A DNA stretch of 64,000 bases from Mytilisepta virgata (Eukaryota; Mollusca; Bivalvia; Mytilida; Mytilidae). Positions 49,301 through 55,135 of the stretch are shown here, in pieces; positions within the stretch are counted from its first letter, which is position 1; every line of letters begins with the position of its first letter. The DNA lies in contig CM051514.1 of NCBI GenBank assembly GCA_028015205.1, positions 22,460,150-22,524,149 on the forward strand, read 5' to 3'. The notes under the pieces are model-generated. The model made no database searches, was not told where the DNA came from, and saw only the letters and a list, made by a program, of their open reading frames with translations. The translations under genes were made by a program, and so were the position numbers.

Positions 49301-50054
49301 ATAACACTATATTCTCTTAACGCCAGTATTAAATAGAATTAAATTTGCTAGATAGTCCTAATATTTTGTCTACTGCCCATAATATAATTCTCCATGCATG
49401 TACTCAAAAAGATCGCTCTAGCAGTCTGCTTACCCATTTCTTTCTGCATCTGATTACAGACTGGTAGAATTAAACATAGATCGTGGTATGACGTGGGATA
49501 TGGCAATGACAAGGAAGGAAAACTACAGTGGTCCAAATGACGGCTTCTATGTATCCAAAAGGGACATGTGGGGCAGGAAACTTTGTATCCTAGCAACTCA
49601 AAAAGAAAATTCATCGCATCTGTTTAGGATTGCTAGGTAAGGATTAATTTTCTTATTCTTGGATTTGTGTGTTTAATGGGGGTTAAATTTTATTTCAGAA
49701 ACTAGCAAATTATATCTTGTGGCCAGATCATATTGGTTGAGGAATGCAGATTATCTTAAGAAAACAACCAACCTTCAGAGGGTTAATTGGAAATACTTTT
49801 TCTGGCATTTTCTGCTTGATATTTTAAGTTTGCCTGGACCAAATTATATATTCTGAATAGGTGTGAAATTGATTGAAATATAAATTTAGTGAAAATGCCA
49901 TTATTTTTCATAGCTGAAGACAACTTGTCAACATGTAACTATGAATAACCTTCTGTATGTTTTTTTTGCAGGCCAAACACAGGTCTTTCCTTGTTTGAGG
50001 AAGAAAAGGTCGAATTGATGCATAAATATGTTCCCATAGCAACAGAAAAAGCAG
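21803..50054 (+). CDS. sbno: Strawberry notch (SBNO) family DExH helicase-like protein, 27 spliced exons
   Basis: SBNO proteins are nuclear superfamily-2 helicase-like regulators acting in transcription and Notch/EGFR-linked development. Splicing the exons listed separately gives one open frame of about 1,041 residues. In order: a polar Q/N/S/T-rich N-terminus (1-168); a pre-helicase segment ending [12 protein letters not shown]; Walker [10 protein letters not shown] (254-262); FDECHKAKN with the DECH box at 375-378; CSATG (413-417); [35 protein letters not shown] at the start of the second lobe; [56 protein letters not shown] at the end. All introns are GT-AG and phases match across every junction. 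Human SBNO1/2 are about 1,370-1,390 residues; this one lacks the long charged inter-lobe insert and has a short N-terminus. The family is certain; the orthology (SBNO1, SBNO2 or a separate paralogue) is not. The conserved C-terminal segment after RPNTG was not found. Boundaries are reading-based. Confidence 0.93.
22786..22876 (+). CDS. sbno: sbno exon 2 (residues 169-199)
   Basis: Acceptor tttttag, donor GCT|gtaagt. Encodes [20 protein letters not shown] and then [11 protein letters not shown]. This matches the position of the SBNO1 segment [21 protein letters not shown] (one H-P-[DG] core), the conserved lead-in to the helicase. Confidence 0.9.
23731..23838 (+). CDS. sbno: sbno exon 3 (residues 200-235)
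   Basis: Acceptor gaaattttag, donor GCT|gtatgt, exactly 36 codons. Contains LPPDPVYP and [12 protein letters not shown], the SBNO counterpart of a Q-motif (human: LSALQLEAITYA). Confidence 0.95.
23938..24160 (+). repeat. SINE family A, copy 3, internally deleted, in intron 3
   Basis: GGGGCCTCGGTTGCTGAGTG to CGGTGTAAAACCCCAACTAA with an AAT-rich tail. The B-box section is deleted between CAACA and TTGACAAGG. ATATATGA flanks it on both sides (23930-23937 and 24161-24168). Confidence 0.85.
24467..24846. mobile_element. hAT-type MITE in intron 3
   Basis: Perfect 15-base terminal inverted repeats: GCAGAGATGCCAACC (24467-24481) and GGTTGGCATCTCTGC (24832-24846). 380 bp, no transposase. The CAGAG start suggests hAT; target duplication is unclear. 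Confidence 0.75.
25085..25171 (+). CDS. sbno: sbno exon 4, Walker A (residues 236-264)
   Basis: Acceptor aaattttag, donor CAA|gtaggt, 29 codons. Encodes [20 protein letters not shown]. The P-loop lysine is residue 261. The family usually reads GDGAGVGKG; here the third residue is Ala, not Gly. Confidence 0.97.
25515..25640 (+). repeat. Interspersed repeat, family C, diverged fragment in intron 4
   Basis: ATATACCAATAAGTCGACAC, ACAACATAAAAGAGCTCAAA and GTCAGGGTAGTCTGATTTG echo the family C blocks at 8.9 and 33.3 kb. Confidence 0.5.
25645..25985 (+). repeat. SINE family B, near full-length, in intron 4
   Basis: Head CCTTAGTGTGCTTGCCTCAA with GGGGTTCGATCACCAG (B box), body CAAACCAAAGACAGTAAAAT, GAGCTAGCACATTAAAAATC and a tail of CATCCATCCATCCA. 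It links the two halves seen separately at 2.0 and 2.7 kb. Confidence 0.8.
26095..26186 (+). CDS. sbno: sbno exon 5 (residues 265-294)
   Basis: Acceptor ttctttctag, donor AAAAG|gtttgt (weak +3/+4). Encodes IAGIILDNF...[15 protein letters not shown], matching human IAGIIYENY...LWFSVSNDLKYDAER. Confidence 0.95.
26844..26912 (+). CDS. sbno: sbno exon 6 (residues 295-317)
   Basis: Acceptor tattttcag, donor ACTAG|gtataa. Encodes [20 protein letters not shown], aligned with RDLRDIGAKNILVHSLNK of SBNO1. Confidence 0.94.
27026..27320 (+). repeat. GTCCGTCC-type interspersed repeat in intron 6
   Basis: GCCCCTGCCGCTAGGCAAAA, GGGGCATTGTTAC, CGTCCGTCCTTCC, then a degenerate body with GTTATGCCCCTTTATCACTT and an end CTGTGCAGGGGAA. 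Same style as 29.8, 37.0, 42.9, 53.2 and 61.1 kb. Confidence 0.6.
27400..27670 (-). repeat. Likely interspersed repeat in intron 6
   Basis: AATGTCTCAAAGAGACAAGA, ACCAAAGAGCAGAAAATAGC, CCAAGGCCAACAATGAGTTC, AATGCAGCGAGAATATCC. I recall this phrase order as a common bivalve dispersed repeat; only one copy is in the window. Confidence 0.45.
27948..28030 (+). CDS. sbno: sbno exon 7 (residues 318-345)
   Basis: Acceptor tttattacag, donor GGTG|gtaagt. Encodes [20 protein letters not shown], which carries the SBNO motif KGVIFATYSSLI. Confidence 0.94.
28583..28701 (+). CDS. sbno: sbno exon 8, DECH box (residues 346-385)
   Basis: Acceptor tatcttag, donor CCT|gtaagt. Encodes [20 protein letters not shown] then KAKNFVP. 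DECH (375-378) is the Walker B/motif II of the SF2 core. Confidence 0.97.
28990..29042 (+). CDS. sbno: sbno exon 9 (residues 386-402)
   Basis: Short 53-nt exon. Acceptor acatttcag, donor AAAG|gtatgg. Encodes [12 protein letters not shown], the family's KTGLAVLELQ helix. Confidence 0.93.
29417..29480 (+). CDS. sbno: sbno exon 10, SATG motif (residues 403-424)
   Basis: Acceptor attgacag, donor ATG|gtatgt. Encodes [24 protein letters not shown] (414-417) is the SF2 motif III equivalent. Confidence 0.96.
29802..30602. mobile_element. TIR-bounded element with 161-bp tandem units, intron 10
   Basis: Nine-base inverted ends CCCCCGCCG (29802) and CGGCGGGGG (30602). Just inside is a (CCGT/GTCC)n tract, then a 161-bp unit (TGTAAGCGCTCTAGCAAATT...) at 29892 and 30053 nearly identical, and a decayed third from about 30213. 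801 bp, no coding capacity. The layout (ends, microsatellite, tandem core) recalls bivalve pearl-type elements. Confidence 0.8.
31611..31781 (+). CDS. sbno: sbno exon 11 (residues 425-481)
   Basis: Acceptor gaaattacag, donor GAG|gtattg, 57 codons. Encodes [40 protein letters not shown] and SYKQAE, matching human MNRLGIWGEGTPF and IVAMDMKLRGMYIARQLSF. The frame runs on into the intron to a stop at about 31863, so intron retention would truncate the protein. Confidence 0.97.
31965..32180 (-). repeat. SINE family A, copy 4, in intron 11
   Basis: Reverse-strand copy: GGTTTAGTTGGGTGAACGCC at left, TTATTGGTGGAGGAAGCCGG, GGCGACCGAGGCCCCC at right. Part of the head/B box is deleted. Confidence 0.8.
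33199..33266 (+). CDS. sbno: sbno exon 12 (residues 482-503)
   Basis: Acceptor tgtgttacag, donor TTTG|gtaaga. Encodes [20 protein letters not shown], aligned with FKIEEVLLSQSYVKMYNKA. Confidence 0.93.
33299..33640 (+). repeat. Interspersed repeat, family C, copy 2, in intron 12
   Basis: AAATAAACAACAAAATGGAT to TAGATAGCAGGGTCAGAA; collinear with 8885-9240 over its whole length. Confidence 0.75.
34339..35801. mobile_element. TTAA-flanked non-autonomous DNA element, 1.46 kb, intron 12
   Basis: TTAA followed by GGGCATACGATACAGTT at 34339-34359 is mirrored perfectly at 35781-35801. TTAA duplication is the mark of piggyBac-type (or Kolobok-type) transposition. The inside is AT-rich on the left and GC-richer on the right, with no transposase frame. 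Confidence 0.85.
36102..36212 (+). CDS. sbno: sbno exon 13 (residues 504-540)
   Basis: Acceptor ttttttttaag, donor TGTG|gtgagc. Encodes [11 protein letters not shown] and [16 protein letters not shown], the strongly conserved [13 protein letters not shown] block. Confidence 0.96.
36292..36543 (+). repeat. SINE family A, copy 5, with 12-bp target duplication, intron 13
   Basis: GGAGCCTCGTTGGCTGAGTG, B box GAGTTCGAATC, CGGTGGTTCTCTCCGGGTAC, AAACGGCGTTAAACCCC, A/C-rich tail. AATATCACAAGT occurs at 36280-36291 and 36544-36555. Confidence 0.92.
37025..37575 (+). repeat. GC-rich-headed repeat with about 185-bp tandem units, intron 13
   Basis: A GGGCGGGTGGGCGCACGGGC tract is followed by repeats of CCCAGATTTATCAAACTTCA, GGAAGATTGTACACATATTG, TTATGGAATTGTTT and CCATCAAAATGTGAAAACA at about 37150, 37335 and 37510. 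Confidence 0.75.
38040..38133 (+). CDS. sbno: sbno exon 14 (residues 541-572)
   Basis: Acceptor ttatttcag, donor GAG|gtatgc. Encodes [20 protein letters not shown] and VIGLQTTGE, matching human KVKRVVQLAREEI and CVVIGLQSTGEA. Confidence 0.96.
38690..38806 (+). CDS. sbno: sbno exon 15 (residues 573-611)
   Basis: Acceptor tttttgtag, donor AAG|gtacgt. Encodes [20 protein letters not shown] and [17 protein letters not shown], aligned with LQSLIEKHFPAPDRKKL. The last 16 or so bases and the donor recur 346 bp downstream in a tandem duplication. Confidence 0.94.
38787..39478 (+). repeat. 346-bp tandem duplication spanning exon 15 donor and a SINE
   Basis: CTAAGGTCGAGACTAAGGTACG at 38790 recurs as CTAAGGTTGAGACTAAGGTA at 39136, and everything after matches at offset 346 (TTGATACAGTTTTATCATCA, CTAATAGGTTTGGTTCATTG, CGAGCTGGATT.GAACGTACA). 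Copies differ at only a few positions, so the event is recent relative to other repeats here. Copy 2 has a better donor (gtaagt) than the real exon (gtacgt). Confidence 0.93.
38930..39520 (-). repeat. SINE family A-like, copy 6, duplicated, in intron 15
   Basis: TTCATTGGGGTTTTTACTCC, GTGTATTGGTGGAGGAATGC, AAAACTGGCAATCCTTGTCA. Copy 1 is cut at the duplication joint (39132); copy 2 runs on through the head (ACTTAGACCACTCAGTTACC) to about 39520. Confidence 0.75.
39763..39854 (+). CDS. sbno: sbno exon 16 (residues 612-641)
   Basis: Acceptor atattttag, donor ACAG|gtaagt. Encodes [20 protein letters not shown] and [10 protein letters not shown]. It stands where human SBNO1 has a long lysine/acidic insert; that insert is absent. 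Confidence 0.92.
40515..40683 (+). CDS. sbno: sbno exon 17 (residues 642-698)
   Basis: Acceptor tttattttag, donor GAG|gtaagg. Encodes [20 protein letters not shown] and RRARIVRHS, the conserved entry to the second helicase lobe (human [20 protein letters not shown]). Confidence 0.97.
41175..41530. mobile_element. MITE with about 24-base inverted repeats, intron 17
   Basis: CCACAGTTTTTTAATTTC.TGGTTTAC at 41175 pairs with GAACCACGAAATTAAAAAAC and TGTGG ending 41530, one mismatch in 24. A GACCGACCGACC tract sits inside the right end. Confidence 0.85.
42050..42110 (+). CDS. sbno: sbno exon 18 (residues 699-718)
   Basis: Acceptor gctttgcag, donor ACGG|gtaaga. Encodes [20 protein letters not shown], matching [20 protein letters not shown]. 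Confidence 0.96.
42630..42759 (+). CDS. sbno: sbno exon 19, motif VI (residues 719-761)
   Basis: Acceptor atcatgtag, donor TCTAG|gtatca. Encodes [30 protein letters not shown] and [10 protein letters not shown] (751-760), the family's arginine-finger motif VI block. Confidence 0.97.
42864..43180 (+). repeat. CCCCCACTC-headed repeat, 5' end copy, intron 19
   Basis: ACCCCCACTCTATGGAGTGT, CACCTTGTCTGTCCGTCTGT, CCATCCGTCCGTC and CGTCACACTT. Shares its first ten bases and layout with the complete copy at 47468-47845; the right end is not seen. Confidence 0.65.
43450..43535 (+). CDS. sbno: sbno exon 20 (residues 762-790)
   Basis: Acceptor aaatttcag, donor AATGG|gtaggt. Encodes [20 protein letters not shown] and VAKRLQSMG, matching [23 protein letters not shown]. 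Confidence 0.96.
43917..44032 (+). CDS. sbno: sbno exon 21 (residues 791-829)
   Basis: Acceptor ccgttttag, donor TCA|gtaagt. Encodes [20 protein letters not shown] and [13 protein letters not shown], matching [20 protein letters not shown]. Confidence 0.97.
44150..45053 (+). mobile_element. pogo/Tigger-like transposon remnant, intron 21
   Basis: TA|CAGTAAAACCTGTC at left and CAGTTTTCACTG|TA at right are imperfect inverted repeats with TA flanks. Frames at 44379-44561 and 44573-44800 ([37 protein letters not shown]; ending [11 protein letters not shown]) resemble the acidic-then-helical C-terminal tail of pogo-type DDE transposases. The catalytic domain is absent and stops lie between the frames. 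Confidence 0.65.
45405..45482 (+). CDS. sbno: sbno exon 22 (residues 830-855)
   Basis: Acceptor tttctacag, donor CAG|gtttgt (weak). Encodes [20 protein letters not shown] and FIQMTQ. Poorly conserved; it fills the variable segment before the EGLIGVGL-like helix. Confidence 0.85.
45569..45735 (+). mobile_element. Tigger-like MITE, copy 1, intron 22
   Basis: TA-flanked; CAAAACCTGTTTTAAAGTGC, AAGTGCACTGTGAAAAACTC, ATGAACAAAGCATGTAAAAT and an end TGTTTGACTG|TA. Pairs with 46039-46212. Confidence 0.7.
46039..46212 (+). mobile_element. Tigger-like MITE, copy 2, intron 22
   Basis: CAGTCAAACCTGTTTTAAAG at left and CTTTATAGGTTTGACT at right are inverted. Collinear with copy 1, 470 bp upstream. Confidence 0.7.
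46297..46532. mobile_element. MITE with 17-base perfect inverted ends, intron 22
   Basis: GTCAGGGTTTTGTATCC (46297) and GGATACAAAACCCTGAC (46532). Inner CCCCTGACAA / TTGTCAGGGG also pairs, as does ATTCATTCATATT / AATATGAATGAGT. Confidence 0.85.
46602..46736 (+). CDS. sbno: sbno exon 23 (residues 856-900)
   Basis: Acceptor actttgtag, donor ATG|gtaagg. Encodes [33 protein letters not shown]; human GLIGVGLINVED and [19 protein letters not shown]. Confidence 0.96.
47356..47417 (+). CDS. sbno: sbno exon 24 (residues 901-920)
   Basis: Acceptor tctttccag, donor GGAAG|gtaaaa. Encodes [20 protein letters not shown], matching LFQYFADTLTAVVQNAKKNG. Confidence 0.95.
47468..47845 (+). mobile_element. 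TIR-bounded repeat, intron 24
   Basis: ACCCCCACTC (47468) and GAGTGGGGGT (47845), ten-base perfect inverted ends. Inside, TTCACCTTGTCCGTTTGTTA and two units carrying ACTACTGAATGAAATGACTT / ACTAATGAACAGAATGACTT. Confidence 0.8.
48417..48518 (+). CDS. sbno: sbno exon 25 (residues 921-954)
   Basis: Acceptor tcttttcag, donor CCAG|gttagt. Encodes [32 protein letters not shown], aligned with RYDMGILDLGS. Confidence 0.93.
49460..49636 (+). CDS. sbno: sbno exon 26 (residues 955-1013)
   Basis: Acceptor tgattacag, donor CTAG|gtaagg. Encodes [40 protein letters not shown] and [18 protein letters not shown], matching VELYTISVERGMSWEEAT and LTGPDDGFYLS. Confidence 0.96.
49972..50054 (+). CDS. sbno: sbno exon 27 (residues 1014-1041)
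   Basis: Acceptor tttttttgcag, donor GCAG|gtatgt, phase-1 end. Encodes [20 protein letters not shown] then PIATEKA, matching [21 protein letters not shown]. Last exon with clear family similarity. Confidence 0.95.
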
Positions 50055-50090
50055 GTATGTGAACTTCTTAACCATGTAACTAGATAGGTA

Positions 50091-50674
50091 CTGTGAATTC
50101 TTTTATTTTTGTTGACATAAATTTTCATGGATTGGGTTAAAAAAAATTCCATGGTTTTTTAATTTCTTTGATTTAAAATTTCCAAAAGAAAAAAGTTATT
50201 ATTGTGAAAAGTGTTTAGAATTGAAATAAATATGTTTCTATTTTCCAACAGTTTAATAAACAATGTTTGCTAGCAATTACTCAATAATAACTTAAAGCCT
50301 TATAACTATTTGACCTTAATTTAACACTTAAATACGAGATCGTTCCTGAAAAGAAGTGAAAAATCATTTAAAAAAATAATAAACATACATGTAACACGTA
50401 TGTTGTTTGGTGTATTTCTTTACTTTCAATAATTTATCTAAGCCCCATACCTGTATTAACTAACATCATTCTTCCCTGTCAACATTGTTATTCACATACC
50501 CTCATTCTTTTGAATGTACATATTCATTACATGAAACGACATTGAATCTTTTGATATTCCTCTCAATAAAAACTATCGAAAATATATATTTCGTTGAGTT
50601 TTTAAATTCATGGATTCAGTTGTCCACGAAAACCACAAAAAAAATGGTGTAGTACGAGTAATAAGTGTTCACAG
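50091..50674. mobile_element. TA-flanked MITE, intron 27
   Basis: TA|CTGTGAATTC and GTGTTCACAG|TA, with subterminal TTTTCATGGATTGGG / TTCATGGATTCAG and CCATGG / CCACGAAAACCAC motifs. Weak but TA-flanked ends. Confidence 0.55.
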
Positions 50675-51000
50675 TATCTGTGCAATGAAAAATTCTATGT
50701 TTCATGTATCCTGACCAGCCATATTTTTCTGGCACTGAAATGCTCTGGAATTTAGAATCTCGTTGTCTGGCTGCAAACAGCACTGATGGATAGTCTGGTT
50801 TTCTGTCAGAATGGTTCTTGCTTTACACTGAGTTAAGAATTGGTTTAAATTAGTTAAGAAAGATTTTACGTACTCGCTTTTCTGAGATATAAGAGGACTG
50901 ATGGTTATAGTTCAAGGTCTTTTTATAAACTGAAATATGGATGAAGCTTTTGAAATAGCTTCTTTGTATCTCATACATTGACCAATTATTTTGTTATTAG

Positions 51001-51203
51001 TTGATGCAAGCTTTTCCTTGTGGGAGATATACCATACTCATTTAAATGACAAAAAAAAAAACATCAAACTGTTACAAATTATGTATAATGTTTCTATAGA
51101 AGAGGTGTGGTTAATCACATTTGGCATAGTCTGGCAGCGCAATAGACAAAGGGTTTGCCGTTATCTTTTTTCCAGGATTTTGTGGGAACATTATTATAGA
51201 TAA
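51001..51203 (+). CDS. Candidate terminal exon of sbno (weak)
   Basis: Acceptor attattttgttattag, and the frame continues from exon 27 in the right phase: ATEKA-VDASFSLWEIYHTHLN, ending HYYR and TAA at 51201. The W-x-x-Y after a short helix loosely recalls the SBNO2 HWESSY segment. But the family's later C-x-H, W-x-x-x-C and LRCRTYY-like block is absent, and a lysine run crosses an A tract. It could be a real divergent end, a decayed exon, or chance. AATAAA at 51751 would supply a polyadenylation signal. Confidence 0.3.
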
Positions 51204-51221
51204 CAACATTCCATGCCAAAG

Positions 51222-51500
51222 AGATGTGTTATTGTGTCGCCTGCGTTATTCAGAAGTGAAATATAGTATCACTATCAGTCGTCTTGCGTTGCAGGCGTCT
51301 GCGTCACAAAATAATTTCTGTCACATTTTTCTCAGGAACCACATTGGCCAGCTTTCTGATATTTGGAATAGAGCATCAGTATGGAGAGCTGTATTGTGTA
51401 AGGCAGTTTCGAATCTGGATGATTTTTCATTGTGATGATGCTTTTAATGATGAAGTAATTTTTCAAAAGAAAATAAGTATGCAGGCGACACATGTCTTCC
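51222..51500 (+). repeat. Interspersed repeat, family D, copy 1
   Basis: CGTCTGCGTCACAAAATAAT, CACATTTTTCTCAGGAACCA, GATATTTGGAATAGAGCATC, AGTATGGAGAGCTGTATTGT, AAAAGAAAATAAGTATGCAG. The same order is at 62487-62870. If the candidate terminal exon is real, this lies in the 3' UTR. Confidence 0.8.
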
Positions 51501-51750
51501 CTGGAAGACTTACCACTAAGTGTTGTATCAGTGTTAGAAATAACTTTTTAAATGAACTTGAATCCACTTGCCCCCATAGATTTGTTAAAACTTACTGAAA
51601 ACGTCACTTAGAAAATGTAAAGTGTTGTTAATGTCTCATCGATGAATATGTTGGCCTCTGAATTTAAATATTTATTGAATATGTTTGTTTATATTATTTT
51701 TACTGTCTTTGTGAGTTTTTTTTAACATATTGCATTGTAATGATTAATAG

Positions 51751-51756
51751 AATAAA
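51751..51756 (+). promoter_or_regulatory. Candidate polyadenylation signal AATAAA
   Basis: Canonical AATAAA about 550 bases after the TAA of the candidate terminal exon, in an AT-rich stretch. The sequence is AT-rich, so chance occurrence is likely; it is recorded only because it would fit a gene end here. Confidence 0.25.
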
Positions 51757-51948
51757 AAATATTGCTTTTTATTTTATTTATCAATCACCACTGCTGTCCC
51801 ACAAGTCACAAAACACTTGGAGAGTATGTTTTGCATCTGCTATTTTATCAATATATTAATTAAATTTTTTTTAACAGAGAGTGTCAACTGTCATCATTTT
51901 CCTCTTTAAATACATTCTTGAAAAATATCTTTGAATATTAATGGCTTT

Positions 51949-52828
51949 CAGGGTTTTAAATTAGCGGTCGCCCACTCGCCATTGGCGAGTAATTATCTGT
52001 GTGGGCCCATAAAAATTACATCTCTGTCGCCCACTTGGCGAGTGAATATCAAATTCCAGTGTGGGCCAATATAAAAATCCAATTCCGTTGCCCACTTTTT
52101 CAGTGTAAATAAAAATTCAAAAAACATAAATTTTAACAATATATTTCTTTGTTTACTAAATTTTTGCGCTTGCTTCTGCTTCTTGTTATGGAAATAGTAC
52201 TCCTGTATCCGGAGCACTGCCGTTTGGTGTCCTTTGGCCGTTCCGTTTAACCAGTTAATCGGAACAGCCGACTGACACAAAACAGAAGTGCGGCATGATT
52301 TTCAAAGATATTCATGATGAAAACTCATCTGATGTCATTGTGGATGAACTGACTGAATCAGAAAATGAAATCTCTGTTTTCAATAACCTTCTGGAATATG
52401 AATATGAATGTGAATTTTGAATGTTTTAGTGTTCAAATAAAATTACATGTCTGCTACTCTAGTTTTGGTACAATTTGAATATGACACGGAACCAAGTGAC
52501 CCAATGATTAAATGCCATTATTGTAAACAAACAATTTACAGTTGAGGATTAATGACCTGGCCAAGAAAAAAAAACTAAATGGTGAAATTTCATGTTTTTT
52601 TAGAAATTTCGAAACTTTTCTGTATAAAATCATGACTTTAAAATACACAATTTTGCTGCCAGGAGAGTGCCAGAATGCAGGATTTTGCACCATTTACCCC
52701 CAGACCCCTCGCAGTAATACACCTCGCTAACGCGCACCTGTGGGCCCCTAACCCTTATGTGGACTAATTCAAATTTTTATTTGGTAGCCCACTTGGCTAC
52801 TGCTCTAATTTCTTAGCTTCAAACCCTG
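51949..52828 (+). mobile_element. hAT-like transposon remnant
   Basis: Ends CAGGGTTTTAAATTAGC and TTAGCTTCAAACCCTG, with GGCTTTC around both ends. Inside: repeated GCCCACTTGGCGAGT blocks, a frame MIFKDIHDENSSDVIVDELT (52293-52419) and PMIKCHYCKQTIYS, the latter like part of a BED zinc finger. Only the N-terminal portion of a transposase remains. Confidence 0.65.
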
Positions 52829-53150
52829 GCTTTCTTTGGAAAGATTGCAAATCATTTCTATGGCATCGGCCTCCAAAACCGAAAGTGTGACGTCTTCGAT
52901 ACCATCGGACATTAGTACATTAAATGTAGTTCCAATGATGACAGCATTTTTTAAATTACGAGTACTTTATTTTTGTTGATCATGTTGATAATATCTGAAC
53001 TAATATTTTTAACTTACATAAAACTTTATCGTTTACTGAAATTACCAAGGAACTAAAATGAAGTCAACGCAGGCAGCGGATGAATTTATCTATCATAATG
53101 AATCTACAAGAAACAGCTTTCCATATTCGTTGTTGGGAACTTTACTTTTT
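52829..53150. other. Gene-free, nothing recognised
   Basis: AT-rich spacer between the hAT remnant and the tandem array. Confidence 0.4.
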
Positions 53151-54345
53151 ATACGCCCGTCAAAATTTTGACGGGACGTATTATGGTATACAAATGTCCG
53201 TCTGTCCGTCATTAACATGTCGCGCCGTATCTTGAGAACGACTCATCCAAATTTCACGAAACTTAACAAGTTGTTTCTTATGATGGTCAAACGATCTGTA
53301 TACTTTTTGGTGAAAATAAGATTAAAACTTTTTTGAATTACGGGACTTTGTAACTAAAACAGAAGTGTGTTTTTTTTTTCACATGTCACACCGTATCTCA
53401 AAAACGATTTACGATTATTGCTTAAAACTTTACACACTTCTTAGTTATATTAATCTAAAGATCTGTATACTTTTTGGTGGCGATTCAAAATTTTAGAGTT
53501 TTTCATTTTTTTTTTTAAAAAAAGGGGGATTTTCACATGTCGCACCGTAACTCAAAAACAATTTATGATTATTGCTTAAAACTTTACACACTTCTTAGTT
53601 ATATTAATCTAAAGATCTGTATACTTTTTGGTGATGATTCAAAATTTTATTTTAGAGTTTATGAGTTTTTTGTAAAAAAAAAAGGGGGGGGTTTCACATG
53701 TTGCGCCTTGTCTCAAAAACGATTTATGATTATTGCTTAAAACTTTACACACTTCTTAGTTATATTAATCTAAAGATCTCCTTACTTTTTGGTGATGATT
53801 CAAAATTTTATTTCAGAGTTATTGAGTTTTTTGTAAAAAAAAAGGGGGAGGGTTTCACATGTTGCGCCATATCTCAAAAACGATTTATGATTATTGCATA
53901 AAACTTTACACACTTCTTAGATATATTTATCTAAAGATCTGTATACTTTTTGGTGATGATTCAAAATTTTATTTCAGAGTTATTGAGTTTTTTGTAAAAA
54001 AAAAGGGGGGGTTTCACATGTCGCGCCATATCTCAAAAACAATTTATGATTATTGCATAAAACTTTACACACTTCTTAGTTATATTAATCTGAAAAGATG
54101 TATACTTTTTCGTGATGATTCTTTATTTTTTATTTTTGAGTTATTGAATTTTTTATTGAGCTTTTTTGGTCACATTTCGTGCCATATCTCTATTGCTTGA
54201 AAGTTTACACGCTTATGTTCTGCCAGGTTTCCATATACATCCCACCAGCAGCTCCACTAAATAAAGAAGGATTCCAAAAACATTTATTATGTTTTTTTCA
54301 CAAGACGACGGTCGTATCATGCGCTTGTGGCGCAGCTGTTTATTT
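53151..54345 (+). repeat. Element with perfect palindrome head and 161-bp tandem array
   Basis: Opens with palindrome CCCGTCAAAATTTTGACGGG (53156-53175), then GTCCGTCTGTCCGTC, then five to six units of 161 bp containing ACGATTTATGATTATTGCTT, AACTTTACACACTTCTTAGT, CTAAAGATCTGTATACTTTT and an A-run before GGGGG. The right end is CAAGACGACGGTCGTATCAT, GCGCTTGTGGCGCAGCTG. Units are highly similar, so this array was homogenised recently. Three overlapping false ORFs result. Confidence 0.92.
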
Positions 54346-55135
54346 TTAAATTAATTCATTGTCAAAACTAATTGCGCATTTTCAAATTTGACGATTATTA
54401 CCCATTATTTGAGAAAAAATGCATTAAGATTATCTATTAATATAGCTCAGGCATTCGCTTTCAGAATCTAAATGTTTTATGCAGGGATCGGAAATTTTCA
54501 ATAGCCTATGTCGGACATTTTGTCATGTGTATCAGTTCTTTAACATTCTGTGCGGCGTTGTTTGATAATTTCGATGTTATATGTGTCTTCTTCGAGGTCT
54601 GTGTTTAGTACGTGTAAATAGATCAAAGATTCATTCATGCTCAATCGATGACAGTGAACTGTTAAATCATCATACACATACCTTGTAATGTATTTTTTTA
54701 ATTTGAAAACAGAAAGGTGTGCAAAATGCCTGATTGATCGTCATTGGTGAATGACCTAGATATTGAACTTTGGAAATTGTTGACAGGTCATAAGGTGTAC
54801 AGTAATTATATTTAATATATTTAATAAAAGCACAGACACCTTTAATGTAAATTACTTTTATGTCATGCAAAGTAAAATTATGATTTAATAACAGAAAGTT
54901 TTGGTGACAAGAAAGTTCGAAGGGTTATATTCTTGTGGTGATTTTCTTTAGTTGCTGTTGGGAATTTAGTGTTGATGAAATTTGTTTATTTGTATGTTAT
55001 TTCGTCTTTTTTACATTCTGTACAATGTTCAAGACAAACTGTAGCAGGAATCAACAATTACTCTCAATTTTATTTTTTTCATAAATAAAAAAATGTTTGT
55101 TGAATACAAGTTTTGTCATGCCTGCAACGAAAGGT
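54346..55135. other. Gene-free, nothing recognised
   Basis: AT-rich; no coding frame or repeat edge that I can support. Confidence 0.4.

Noticed and set aside
53537..54200. Three overlapping plus-strand ORFs with near-identical protein repeats
   Set aside because: They are the same 161-bp DNA unit read in successive frames (161 is not a multiple of three); no start context or conservation suggests protein.
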